Shown: positions 1-8,234, counted from the first letter of the stretch. The stretch is DNA of 54,365 nt from an uncultured Prevotella sp. (GCA_945869265.1 CAMBOI010000022.1:1-54365), one strand, 5' to 3'. Translations and numbers: made by a program. Notes: generated by a model from the sequence alone, not told the origin.

Positions 1-136
1 TATAAACAAGTCTAACGTCTGGACATAAATCAATTTTGGCTTTCTTTCCATTTCGCTCTATGTGGACATGTATCGGTAGATGCTCGTCCAAATAGAAAAA
101 GAATCTCATTCCAAATATTATCAGTAAAGTAGGCAT
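1..136 (-). CDS. DUF4160 domain protein (C-terminus beyond window)
   Basis: Reading leftward from the ATG at 136, the frame stays open to the window edge for 45 codons. It begins MPTLLIIFGMRFFFY and continues with the DEHLPIHVHIE block, which is typical of the small DUF4160 family. Members are about 80-100 aa, so roughly half is missing. DUF4160 genes usually sit beside a DUF2442 gene and have been proposed as toxin-antitoxin-like pairs; the partner would lie outside the window. A good promoter stands just upstream. Biochemical function is unknown. Confidence 0.75.
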   Translation of the reverse strand, partial: MPTLLIIFGMRFFFYLDEHLPIHVHIERNGKKAKIDLCPDVRLVY

Positions 137-150
137 ATTTAATTTTTCTG

Positions 151-182
151 CAAAATTAGTGATATTTTTGGAATAAACCAAA
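151..182 (-). promoter_or_regulatory. Bacteroidetes promoter for the DUF4160 gene
   Basis: On the minus strand the -7 box is TAATTTTG (151-158) and the -33 box is TTTG (179-182), separated by 20 bases. This matches the Bacteroidetes primary sigma consensus. The predicted start of transcription is near 145, giving a very short leader before the ATG at 136. Confidence 0.65.
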
Positions 183-217
183 TGATGAATTATTAATTGT
201 AGTATTTTAACAATATC

Positions 218-250
218 AAGGGAGCAAGACGCAAGTTTTTCTCCCTTTTT
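218..250. terminator. Terminator-like hairpin between divergent promoters
   Basis: The arms AAGGGAG (218-224) and CTCCCTT (241-247) pair and run into a T tract up to 250. It lies immediately upstream of the plus-strand promoter and would insulate the structured RNA from read-through. Confidence 0.45.
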
Positions 251-251
251 C

Positions 252-282
252 TTTGTCCTTTCGATTTTTATTTGTAATTTTG
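252..282 (+). promoter_or_regulatory. Promoter of the structured RNA / R-M operon
   Basis: -33 TTTG (252-255) and -7 TAATTTTG (275-282) are 19 bases apart. Transcription should start near 289, about 410 bases before the first plausible coding start. The transcript therefore begins with a long untranslated, highly structured segment. Confidence 0.65.
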
Positions 283-288
283 CAGCGA

Positions 289-697
289 TGTAGCGGTGGA
301 TGGCGGACAAGATACCGTCGCGAGCCGCACTAAACATATTGACTAATAGCAACATCAGACTATCATTGTGGTGTTCCAGAAACAAGCCTAGGAAACTTCG
401 AATTTGGATAGAAACCACATCAATGATGGTTGGCTGTGGCGTATATACATGCGTCAGGAATAAAAGGCCAATCCGCGTATAAAGATAGAAGATGTTTGCA
501 CCCAGCAATGGGTGTGAGCATTTTTCTTATACGCGGATGGGGTCCAAATATTCCTAGGCTTGTACCCCGGAACACCATAAGAAGGCGCTTGCACCCTCTT
601 TTTATGCCTGTGTGTCTGAGGCGGATGTCATATACTGCCTAAAATGCCAGATGATAGTAGGATGGTTATTGCTTACTATCATTTGGCATACGTTATT
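289..697 (+). ncRNA. Long structured RNA or leader upstream of the R-M operon
   Basis: No convincing protein is encoded here, but nested complementary arms are obvious. TGGTGTTCC (369-377) pairs with 569-577, CAAGCCTAGGAA (383-394) with 551-562, and TTTGGA (403-408) with 543-548. ATCCGCGTATAA (471-482) pairs with 527-538. At the tip, CACCCA-GCAA-TGGGTG (499-514) forms a tetraloop hairpin. A separate 16-bp hairpin (644-689, one G-U pair) ends nine bases before the methylase ATG. Together they make a rod of about 210 nt plus a 3' stem, driven by its own promoter. I do not recognise it as tmRNA, RNase P RNA or SRP RNA. The rod-with-bulge shape recalls 6S RNA, but the side bulge is too asymmetric to claim that. 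It may be a free ncRNA, a leader, or both. Confidence 0.6.
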
Positions 698-1348
698 ATG
701 AACAAACCTAAGGAACAACAAGTAAAATCGCGCGAGCGAGTGCAACAGCATGGTGAGGTATTTACTAATGAACGTGAGGTAAATGCCATGCTCGACCTCG
801 TGAAGCACGAAACGGAACGCATCGATAGCCGATTTCTCGAACCGGCATGTGGCGACGGCAATTTCCTTGCGGAGATACTTCGCAGGAAGCTACGGGTATG
901 CCGCAACTTTGTGGAACAAGGCAAAAACACCCAGTTGGAATATGAGAAGAACGCAGTGCTTGCTGTGAGCAGTATCTATGGCATAGAGTTGCTTCCAGAC
1001 AATGTGAATGCTTGCCGTGAAAGGCTTCTTAAAATCTTTTCAGGCGAATATCATTCCCTTTTTGGCGACAGCATAAAGGCAGAATGTTTGGAAAGTATCA
1101 GCTATCTGCTCAGCAAGAATATCATCCTCGGCAATGCGCTCACATATCATAGGGTTGACAATCCCAACGAGTGGATAATAATATCTGAATGGAGCTTGCT
1201 TGGAGGCGGAATGATGAACCGCAGAGACTATGAATTCAGCTATTTGGTTGCAAGTAGTCATGGCAACGACATCTTCTCCGACGATCCTTGTAAGACATTC
1301 GAACCTGTTTATTTCCTGAAACTTAATTCTCAATCTTATGGTGAATAA
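698..1348 (+). CDS. Short N6-adenine methylase-like protein lacking NPPY
   Basis: The 216-aa protein begins at the ATG at 698. An in-frame upstream ATG at 644 lies inside the 16-bp hairpin and is disfavoured. Methylase landmarks are present: QHGEVFT near residue 18 (motif X), EPACGDGNF from residue 48 (motif I, SAM binding), YGIELLPDNV (motif II) and NIILGNAL (motif III-like). The catalytic motif IV (D/N-PP-Y) is absent and the protein ends where the catalytic half should follow. It overlaps the next gene by 11 bases, implying translational coupling. It could be a regulatory or structural partner of the following methylase, or a SAM-binding sensor. Family membership is clear; an enzymatic role is doubtful. 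Confidence 0.75.
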   Translation: MNKPKEQQVKSRERVQQHGEVFTNEREVNAMLDLVKHETERIDSRFLEPACGDGNFLAEILRRKLRVCRNFVEQGKNTQLEYEKNAVLAVSSIYGIELLPDNVNACRERLLKIFSGEYHSLFGDSIKAECLESISYLLSKNIILGNALTYHRVDNPNEWIIISEWSLLGGGMMNRRDYEFSYLVASSHGNDIFSDDPCKTFEPVYFLKLNSQSYGE

Positions 1349-2846
1349 AGAGTATAATCCCGATGTGCTCAACTGCATCGCCAACCTAAGCAACGACGAG
1401 GTATTTACGCCTCCCACTTTGGCAAACAAAGTATTGGACATGCTTCCGCAGGAATTGTTTTGCGATCCAAAGGCAACATTTGTTGACCCATTCTGCAAGT
1501 CGGGAGTTTTCCTGCGTGAGATTGTCAAGCGACTTGACCGCGGTTTGGCAGATAAGATTCCTAACCGTCAAAAGCGCATTGACCATATCATGCACAATCA
1601 GGTGTTTGGCATAGCCTTGACGGAGTTGACTTCCTTGCTGAGCCGTCGCACATTGTATTGCAGCAAGAGTGCAAACAGCCAGCACAGCGTGAGCTATTTC
1701 GAAGACGAACAAGGTCATGTTTTCTACAAGGCCATCAAGCACACATGGGTAAATGGCAAGTGCAAATATTGCGGTGCGAGCAAGGACGTATATGACAGAG
1801 GCAGCGAGTCTGAACAGTATGCCTATCAATTTATTCACACAGATAATCCCGAAAAATTATTCCCGAAAAATATGAAATTTGATGTTATTATAGGTAATCC
1901 ACCGTATCAGTTGAGTGATGGAGGAAATGGAGCGAGTTCAAAACCTCTATATCATCTTTTTGTCCATCAAGCTCAGAGATTATGTCCTCGATTTTTATGC
2001 ATGATTATTCCTGCTCGATGGTATGCAGGTGGAAAAGGACTTGATAAATTTCGTGATACCATGCTTAAAGATGGGCACATAAGTTATATTGCGGACTTCC
2101 CCAATTCGTCTGATTGTTTTGCTGGAGTTAATATTGCCGGTGGCATATGTTATTTTTTATGGGAAAGGGATAAAAGATACAAATTATGTAAGGTTGAAAA
2201 CTTTAAGAATGATAAGTCTGTTTCTTTAGCAGAACGTAATCTTTCTGAATATCCTTATTTTGTACGAGATAATGATGCAATAAACATCATAACAAAAATA
2301 AGAAGAAAAAAGGAAAAAACAGTAGATAAAGTTGTTTTTTCTAGAAATAGCTTTAATATTCCGAGTAATGAACGAGGTCATGAACGTGAAAGAAAAAATG
2401 ATTATCGTTTATTATCAAGTGATGGGTATTCATTTGTTGATAGAAGGAATATATATGATAAAGATAATATACTAAAAAAACATAAAGTAATCATTACGTA
2501 TGCCATGTCTGGAGGTAATAAGCCTACTGTAGATGGAAATTATCAAATCATTTCATCTTTATCAGTATTGCCACCAGATGAAGTATGTACGGAAACGTAT
2601 TTAGTAATTAGTGCCTTTAATAATGCAAAAGAAGCAAAGAATATGATCTCTTATGTTAAGAGCAAATTTTTTCGTTTCTTATTATTACAAGCACTTTCTT
2701 CAATACATATAACAAAAAGTACATTTATATTCGTCCCCCTCCAAGACTTCTCCCATCCTTGGACCGACGAGATGCTTTATGAGAAATATGGGTTAGACGA
2801 GAAAGAGATTGCACTTATTGAATCAATGATTCGTCCAATGGAATAA
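1338..2846 (+). CDS. Eco57I-type N6-adenine DNA methyltransferase
   Basis: This 502-aa protein carries EVFTPP (motif X, near residue 18), FVDPFCKSGVF (motif I, residues 48-58) and a full catalytic NPPY at residues 187-190, followed by a target-recognition half. It should methylate adenine in a specific DNA site. A CxxC pair (GKCKYCG) sits in an insertion before the catalytic motif and may bind zinc. From about base 1845 to 2735 the sequence turns strongly AT-rich with many AAA/TTT codons, while both ends match the neighbours. The catalytic/recognition core looks recombined. The gene starts inside the end of the short methylase gene and is followed 7 bases later by the helicase, so all three are one operon. 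Confidence 0.85.
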   Translation: MVNKEYNPDVLNCIANLSNDEVFTPPTLANKVLDMLPQELFCDPKATFVDPFCKSGVFLREIVKRLDRGLADKIPNRQKRIDHIMHNQVFGIALTELTSLLSRRTLYCSKSANSQHSVSYFEDEQGHVFYKAIKHTWVNGKCKYCGASKDVYDRGSESEQYAYQFIHTDNPEKLFPKNMKFDVIIGNPPYQLSDGGNGASSKPLYHLFVHQAQRLCPRFLCMIIPARWYAGGKGLDKFRDTMLKDGHISYIADFPNSSDCFAGVNIAGGICYFLWERDKRYKLCKVENFKNDKSVSLAERNLSEYPYFVRDNDAINIITKIRRKKEKTVDKVVFSRNSFNIPSNERGHERERKNDYRLLSSDGYSFVDRRNIYDKDNILKKHKVIITYAMSGGNKPTVDGNYQIISSLSVLPPDEVCTETYLVISAFNNAKEAKNMISYVKSKFFRFLLLQALSSIHITKSTFIFVPLQDFSHPWTDEMLYEKYGLDEKEIALIESMIRPME

Positions 2847-2853
2847 TACAGCT

Positions 2854-5637
2854 ATGGCAACAACAGATTTACTCCAAAAACAAGTGAAGGAAAGGCCTAT
2901 CATCTATGCCTATTCCGACACACGATTCCCAGGAATGTTAAAGGTGGGCTTCACTGCCCGAAGTATTGAAGTGCGCATGAAAGAACATTACCCTACGCTT
3001 GTTCCAGGACAATCGTGGAAGGTGAAGCTCATGCGCCCAGCTATGCGCAAGGACGGTTCGGTGTTCAGCGACAAGGCTGTGCACAGGGTGCTTCGAGGTG
3101 CAAATATCCAAAATCCCGAAGGCGAGTGGTTTGTATGTGGCACACGCGAGGTGGAAAAGGCTATCGAGGCAGTAAAGAACAACGAAACAACTATGCTTCA
3201 GCGCACGCAGGATTTCAAGATGCGGCCAGAACAAAAGGAAGCTGTGACAAAGACTGCTGAATATTTTGAGTCGTTTGCTGCCGACAAATCGAACGAAGGC
3301 CTTACCGCCCACTTCCTTTGGAACGCCAAGATGCGATTTGGCAAGACTTTCACTGCCTATCAACTCGCACTGCGCATGAAGTGGAAACATGTTCTCGTAT
3401 TGACATTCAAGCCTGCCGTGAAGACAGCATGGAAGGAAGACCTGCTAACACACAAGGACTTCAAGGGATGGACCTTCGTGGAAAAACAGGAGAACAGGGA
3501 GTTTAATCATGTGGATCTGTCGCAGAGGTTTGTTTGCTTCGCATCGTTTCAGGATGTTCTTGGAACAAATAGTGTGGGTGGCATCAAAGCCACCAACGAA
3601 TGGATACAACAAGTGCATTGGGACTGCATAATTCTCGACGAATATCATTTCGGTGCCTGGGGGAAAAATGCAAAGGAATACTACAACAAGCAAGATATTG
3701 CCACACGAATAGCCGAAGAGACACAGAAAATCTATGCAGAGGATGCCGCCTCGAAGAAGGAAATGGAAGCAAGGGAGACTTTCGACGAGGGATTGATGCC
3801 TCTCGAAACAATGCATTATCTCTATCTCTCAGGCACTCCGTTTCGTGCAATCGCAAGCGGAGAGTTTATAGAGGAACAGATATACAACTGGACCTATTCT
3901 GACGAGCAAAGCGCCAAGTATAATTGGGACAACAGCAAGGGCGCGAATCCTTATCTTTCGTTGCCAAAGATGGTGATGATGACCTATCAACTGCCCGACA
4001 AGATACGTGAGATAGCCGAAGGTGGCGAGTTTTGCGAGTTCGACCTCAACGAGTTTTTCAGTGCCGACGACGAAACTTTTACCAATGAGGAATATGTGCA
4101 GAAATGGGTTGACCTTATCCATGGGTCATATGCCGAGAATGTGGTGAGCGACTTGAAGCTACAAGATAAAAAGCCGCCTTTTCCATTCTCAGACACCCGC
4201 TTGCTCGACTATCTGCGCCATACGTTTTGGTTCCTGCCGACCGTTGCTTCGTGCAAGGCAATGAAAAAACTATTGGAGAAACCTGTTAACAGGAAGTTCT
4301 TTGGTCGCTATAAGATTATCGTGGCAGCAGGCAATGAGGCTGGTATGGGAGCCGAAGCCGTGAATCCTGTATATGCCAGTATGGGCAACCCTCAGGAAGA
4401 TTGCACAATCACTCTCTCGTGTGGCAAGCTATCCACAGGTGTTACGGTGAAACCATGGACAGGTATTTTCATGCTCCGCAACTCCTCTTCTCCTGAGACA
4501 TATTTCCAGGCGGCTTTTCGTGTGCAGTCGCCATGGACAATGCGTGACGAATGGGGAGAGGAAGTGGTGCTCAAACCTCTTTGCTATGTCTTTGACTTCG
4601 CTCCCAACAGAGCCTTGCATCAGGTGGCTGACTACAGTTGCCGATTGAGTGTTGATGAGCATAATCCAGAGAAGAAGGTGAATGACTTTATTCAATATCT
4701 GCCTATTCTTGCCTACGACGGATCGAGCATGAAGCAGATAGATGCAGCCGGCATCCTCGATATGGCAATGTCGGGCACCACGGCAACACTGCTTGCACGA
4801 CGTTGGGAGAGCGCATTGCTCGTGAATGTAGATAATGCAACGTTGAACCGTCTGTTAGCAAGTGACGAAGCCATGAAAGCCTTGATGAATATAGAGGGAT
4901 TCCGTGCGCTCAACAAGGACATTGAGACTATCATCAACAAGTCGGAGGCTATAAAGAAGGCCAAGAAGGAGCGTGGAGATGATTTAACAGCGAAGGAGAA
5001 AAAAGTTCTTACGGCAGAAGAGAAGGAATGTAAGTCGAAACGCAAGGAGATACAGCAGAAACTAATCAAATTTGCCACTAGAATACCTGTTTTTATGTAT
5101 CTCACCGACTATCGCGAATACACACTATATGATGTCATCCACCAACTCGAACCTGAACTATTCCGCAAGGTGACTGGTTTGACCTTACAAGATTTCGACT
5201 TGCTTGTATCGCTTGGAGTGTTCAACCGTGAACTTATGAACGATGCCGTATATAAGTTCAAGCGCTATGAAGATGCCTCACTTGTATATACAGGCATCAA
5301 TACCCATGAAGGTGAGAATGTGGGAGGCTTTGACACCGTCATATCTGAGCAGACATACAAAAGCCAAATTCCTCAGTTGGGAATCACCTCAAAGTCCTCT
5401 ACATCTGAGATGAGGGAGGAGAAAGAGGTAATACATGATGAGGGAGAAAACGCATCAATGGAAAAGGAGGACAAAGCTCCCTGGTTTTCATACACTGCAG
5501 GCGACAGGGTAACCCACAAGTCTTTTGGAGAAGGTGTTATCACTTCTATCGATGACAAATATATAATGATACAGTTTGCCACCAGCGAGAAGAAATTCCT
5601 TTTCCCACAATGTTTTGAGAAGGGATATGTCAGCTAA
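2854..5637 (+). CDS. GIY-YIG (T5orf172-like) + SF2 helicase restriction protein
   Basis: The 927-aa protein starts with a T5orf172/GIY-YIG-like nuclease domain (about residues 15-110, with IIYAYSD...LKVGFTARS). A type III/Res-like SF2 helicase follows: a degenerate Walker A (RFGKTF, about 160-165), DEYH box (262-265), SGTP (326-329) and a motif VI-like QAAFRVQSP starting at 552. The middle contains a lysine/glutamate-rich helical stretch (about 690-740). The C-terminus (about 880-925, HKSFGEGVITSID) resembles the small tudor-like domain ending UvrD/PcrA-type helicases. Encoded directly after the methylase, it is the likely translocating restriction subunit. The nuclease assignment is by fold resemblance only. 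Its own ATG (2854) follows the previous stop by 7 bases. Confidence 0.8.
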   Translation: MATTDLLQKQVKERPIIYAYSDTRFPGMLKVGFTARSIEVRMKEHYPTLVPGQSWKVKLMRPAMRKDGSVFSDKAVHRVLRGANIQNPEGEWFVCGTREVEKAIEAVKNNETTMLQRTQDFKMRPEQKEAVTKTAEYFESFAADKSNEGLTAHFLWNAKMRFGKTFTAYQLALRMKWKHVLVLTFKPAVKTAWKEDLLTHKDFKGWTFVEKQENREFNHVDLSQRFVCFASFQDVLGTNSVGGIKATNEWIQQVHWDCIILDEYHFGAWGKNAKEYYNKQDIATRIAEETQKIYAEDAASKKEMEARETFDEGLMPLETMHYLYLSGTPFRAIASGEFIEEQIYNWTYSDEQSAKYNWDNSKGANPYLSLPKMVMMTYQLPDKIREIAEGGEFCEFDLNEFFSADDETFTNEEYVQKWVDLIHGSYAENVVSDLKLQDKKPPFPFSDTRLLDYLRHTFWFLPTVASCKAMKKLLEKPVNRKFFGRYKIIVAAGNEAGMGAEAVNPVYASMGNPQEDCTITLSCGKLSTGVTVKPWTGIFMLRNSSSPETYFQAAFRVQSPWTMRDEWGEEVVLKPLCYVFDFAPNRALHQVADYSCRLSVDEHNPEKKVNDFIQYLPILAYDGSSMKQIDAAGILDMAMSGTTATLLARRWESALLVNVDNATLNRLLASDEAMKALMNIEGFRALNKDIETIINKSEAIKKAKKERGDDLTAKEKKVLTAEEKECKSKRKEIQQKLIKFATRIPVFMYLTDYREYTLYDVIHQLEPELFRKVTGLTLQDFDLLVSLGVFNRELMNDAVYKFKRYEDASLVYTGINTHEGENVGGFDTVISEQTYKSQIPQLGITSKSSTSEMREEKEVIHDEGENASMEKEDKAPWFSYTAGDRVTHKSFGEGVITSIDDKYIMIQFATSEKKFLFPQCFEKGYVS

Positions 5638-5736
5638 TTGACTGCCATATTTATCAGACAGGGTATCAATAATGCCATCTTTGTAATTTATTGTCGCTCT
5701 CAAATATAGGGTTTTCACTCTCAAATCGCATAATTT

Positions 5737-5768
5737 GGCTCTCAGAGATTTCTGAGGGCCATTTTTTT
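5737..5768 (+). terminator. Rho-independent terminator of the R-M operon
   Basis: A 9-bp stem (GGCTCTCAG with CTGAGGGCC, one G-U pair, 5737-5760) is followed by ATTTTTTT. It ends the operon 100 bases after the helicase stop codon. Confidence 0.75.
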
Positions 5769-5853
5769 GTGTCTTTACAAGCGGTGTAATTATCTGATAA
5801 TCAACATAAAAATAACTTTTTCGGAAATTAGATGCAATTAATTTTTCAGAGCC

Positions 5854-5883
5854 TTGGTCGGAGTTTGAGAGTATGTAATTTTG
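5854..5883 (+). promoter_or_regulatory. Promoter of the sigma-factor gene
   Basis: The -7 box is TAATTTTG (5876-5883), with a TTG-containing -33 region at 5854-5856, 19 bases upstream. A TTTGAGAG sequence (5864-5871) between the boxes is the inverse of two CTCTCAAAT copies at 5697 and 5718 and could be an operator. The start of transcription near 5890 makes the ATG at 5911 the first usable start. Confidence 0.6.
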
Positions 5884-5910
5884 CACCCAGAACAATTAAA
5901 TAACGCATAT

Positions 5911-6456
5911 ATGAAGAAAGAAAATCAGACTATGGGCTACGTGCTCAACAAGGATCAGCAAAGGCTGGTGGAAGAGAACTGGGAGTTTGCCGCTGGAGTG
6001 GCAAGGGGTTATGCCGGGGGCTGTGTGCCTATGGCTGAACTGGAAAGCGAGGCTTGGACGGCCCTGTGCTATGCTGCCTTTAAATATAAAAAGGTGGAGG
6101 GATGCAAGTTTACTTCTTATGCCTACTACTTTATCAAGGCAAGCATCTTGAGGTTGCTCAAGAGCGAGAGTGAAAGGCGAGCCGTGGAGGTGTGCTCGGT
6201 GGAGAACGACTTGGCTGAGGATGACTCCCCGGACGAGGAGATGGCTGATGGCGACGACAAGAGGAGAGCGAGACTTGACGAGTTGATGGCGAAACTCACT
6301 CCACGGGAGCGCAAGGTGGTGAGGCGAAGCTATGCCATCGGATGCGAGGAAACCTCGGTGAGGGAGTTGGCACTGGAAATGGGATTGTCGGAAGTGAGAG
6401 TAAGACAAATCCTCACCAAGGGAGTCAACAAGTTGCAAATTATGTCAAACCTATAA
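5911..6456 (+). CDS. Small sigma-70 family RNA polymerase sigma factor
   Basis: This 181-aa protein contains region 2 (AELESEAWTALCYAAFKY, then FTSYAYYFIKASILRLLKSE) and region 4 with a helix-turn-helix (LTPRERKVVRRSY...SVRELALEMGLSEVRVRQIL). The linker between them is acidic (NDLAEDDSPDEEM). Region 1 and most of region 3 are missing, as in ECF-like and mobile-element sigma factors. The start at 5911 follows the promoter; ATG 5932 is an alternative. It is followed by two genes of an accessory cluster and probably transcribes them or element genes. No anti-sigma gene is adjacent. Confidence 0.75.
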   Translation: MKKENQTMGYVLNKDQQRLVEENWEFAAGVARGYAGGCVPMAELESEAWTALCYAAFKYKKVEGCKFTSYAYYFIKASILRLLKSESERRAVEVCSVENDLAEDDSPDEEMADGDDKRRARLDELMAKLTPRERKVVRRSYAIGCEETSVRELALEMGLSEVRVRQILTKGVNKLQIMSNL

Positions 6457-6468
6457 TATTTCTTACTT

Positions 6469-6855
6469 ATGAAAAATAATTCGATTATGGAGTTGGCAGC
6501 CTCTACAAAACTGCCGATGAGAGTGCTGGTGATGGCTGAGGACATAGAACCTCTGACAAAAGCCATAGAGATGGGGTATGTGGTGTGTGACGGCAACGGA
6601 GGCGCCACGTGGATGCTTGGTAGCAAGACATTGCTTGCCTACTTCTTAGGTCGCGTGTGGGCGTCGGACTTCCCTAATGTTAAAAGAGGTGGAGGCACGC
6701 CTGTGTGGACAAAGGGCGACGGCGTGTTTCCCGCCAAGGCTCTGGAGAGGATCTTCGACGAGACCAACATCAAGGAGCTCAGGCAAGGACGGCTTTACAG
6801 CAATGTGCCCGATGGCTACCGCATCGTTGACCGACTTTTCATTACATTACAATAA
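6469..6855 (+). CDS. Hypothetical protein next to the sigma factor
   Basis: A 128-aa soluble protein starting 12 bases after the sigma-factor stop, in the same orientation, so likely co-transcribed. No family is recognised. It has no signal peptide or membrane segment. Its middle is glycine-rich (GYVVCDGNGGATWMLGSKT) and the C-terminal half carries ALERIFDETNIKELRQGR, which could be helical and nucleic-acid binding. The pairing with a sigma factor and a DUF3987 gene suggests a mobile-element replication or regulation module. Confidence 0.6.
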   Translation: MKNNSIMELAASTKLPMRVLVMAEDIEPLTKAIEMGYVVCDGNGGATWMLGSKTLLAYFLGRVWASDFPNVKRGGGTPVWTKGDGVFPAKALERIFDETNIKELRQGRLYSNVPDGYRIVDRLFITLQ

Positions 6856-6868
6856 TTACATTACAATA
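6841..6868 (+). repeat. Short tandem duplication ATTACATTACAATA x2
   Basis: Two adjacent 14-bp copies overlap the stop of the preceding gene and fill the gap before the DUF3987 start. The first copy encodes the last residues (FITLQ). Confidence 0.7.
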
Positions 6869-6884
6869 AAATATATACATCATT

Positions 6885-8182
6885 ATGGAAAATCAGATAT
6901 CAAAAAGCGCTAAGAAGTTGAATGGCAAGGAGTTAAGAAATGCGCTACCTCCTGAATGCCTCGAAAACTGCCGTTTTTGGTGGCTCATTTGGTAAAAAAC
7001 GTGCCTTATGTGTGCCGTCCGTCGGTGGCAAACGGTATTTTCCCGTCTCTTGCCGTACATTTGAATGAGGTGAAGTTCGAACTTATCGACGGCACTGAGA
7101 AAGAGGCAACGTTCATGAGTGTGAACATCGCTCCGCAATCGTCGGGCAAGTCGGCGGTGAACAAGCCAGTGGAGTATATCCTTGCCGACATCGTGGAGCG
7201 CGACAAGGTGAACCGAGAGCGCGAGCAGGAGTGGAAGGACTCGATGAATAAGAAGGGAGCCAACAAGGAGAAGCCCAAGCGACCGGACGATCTCTGCGTG
7301 CAGGTATTGGTGAGCGACATGACCAATGCGGCATTCGTGCAGAGGATGAACGATGCCAAGGGAAAGTATCTTTACACCAACCTGGAGGAGATTGAGCTGC
7401 TACGCCAATTGCACACCAACGGCACAAAGGATGTTGGCAAGATTATCTGTCTATGTTTTGACAACGGAATGTACGGCCAGGAGCGAGTGGGAACGCAGTC
7501 GGTGACGGCAAGGGTGGCTCTTCGCTGGAACTGGAATGCATCGACCACAATACTCAAGGGTCAGAAGTTCTTCCGCGGCAGTTTGGTGGATGGCACCCTC
7601 TCACGCCTGAACATATCCACGATTATTCCCGACAAGACGAAGCCTTTCGTATATGGAAAGTATGACGAGCAGTATGCCACAGAACTCAAGCCGTATATCG
7701 ACCGTCTGAATGGGGCAAGCGGTACGGTGGTGTGCCGCGAGGCTCTGCGCATGGCCAAGAGGATGTTGGAAAGATGTCAGCGTGAGGGCGACCTCACTGG
7801 CGACGAGGTGTTTCAGGACTTGTCGTATCGTGCCGTCACGATTGCCTATCTCAAGGCGATGGTGCTGTATATCGCCCATGGTATGCAGTGGTCGAAGGAG
7901 ATAGAGAAGTTTGCCGAATGGAGTCTCGACTATGACCTGTGGTGCAAGTGTCATTACTTTGGCGACGATATGTCGGACGAGAAGCAGAAGGAGCATGTAG
8001 AGCACAAGCGCGGAAGACAGAACATGCTGGAGTTGCTGCCCGACACGTTTACCGAGAAGGACGTGGTGGAGGTGAGGCAGCGATTGGGGCTTGACGGCGA
8101 CGCCAAGAACATGTTGCGAGTGTGGGTGTTCAGAAAGTATATCCTGAAGGATAAGGAAACGGGAGAATTTCGGAAAAATTAA
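6885..8182 (+). pseudogene. DUF3987-like P-loop protein, frameshifted near its start
   Basis: From the ATG at 6885 the frame reads MENQISKSAKKLNGKELRN and stops at 6993-6995. The rest (from about 6960) is open in the -1 frame to 8182, giving about 400 aa. The total of 1298 bases is one short of a whole number of codons. Restoring one A in the A4 run at 6964-6967 gives a continuous ...CLEKLPFLVAHLV reading, so a single-base deletion is the simplest explanation. A -1 slip on the T5 run at 6974-6978 would also join the frames. Downstream lies a Walker A-like APQSSGKS and acidic helices, as in DUF3987 ATPases that accompany mobile-element primase or VirE-type genes. A sequencing error is possible. 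Confidence 0.7.
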
Positions 8183-8190
8183 AAGCCAAG

Positions 8191-8234
8191 AGTCAGAGGG
8201 GGCAAGAGTCTGGGTGTTTCCTCTGACTTTTTTT
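8191..8234 (+). terminator. Rho-independent terminator of the sigma/DUF3987 cluster
   Basis: AGTCAGAGG (8191-8199) pairs perfectly with CCTCTGACT (8220-8228), followed by seven T residues. It ends transcription of the left accessory block just before the convergent minus-strand gene. Confidence 0.8.

Noticed and set aside
289..580. 6S RNA, tmRNA or RNase P RNA as the identity of the structured RNA
   Set aside because: The length of the rod suggested 6S RNA, but the internal bulge is strongly one-sided; I saw none of the conserved motifs of tmRNA or RNase P.
300..642. Two short open frames (60 and 70 codons) within the structured RNA
   Set aside because: Neither has domain signals or a plausible start, and they run through both arms of the stems, so the open frames are better seen as chance in an RNA region.
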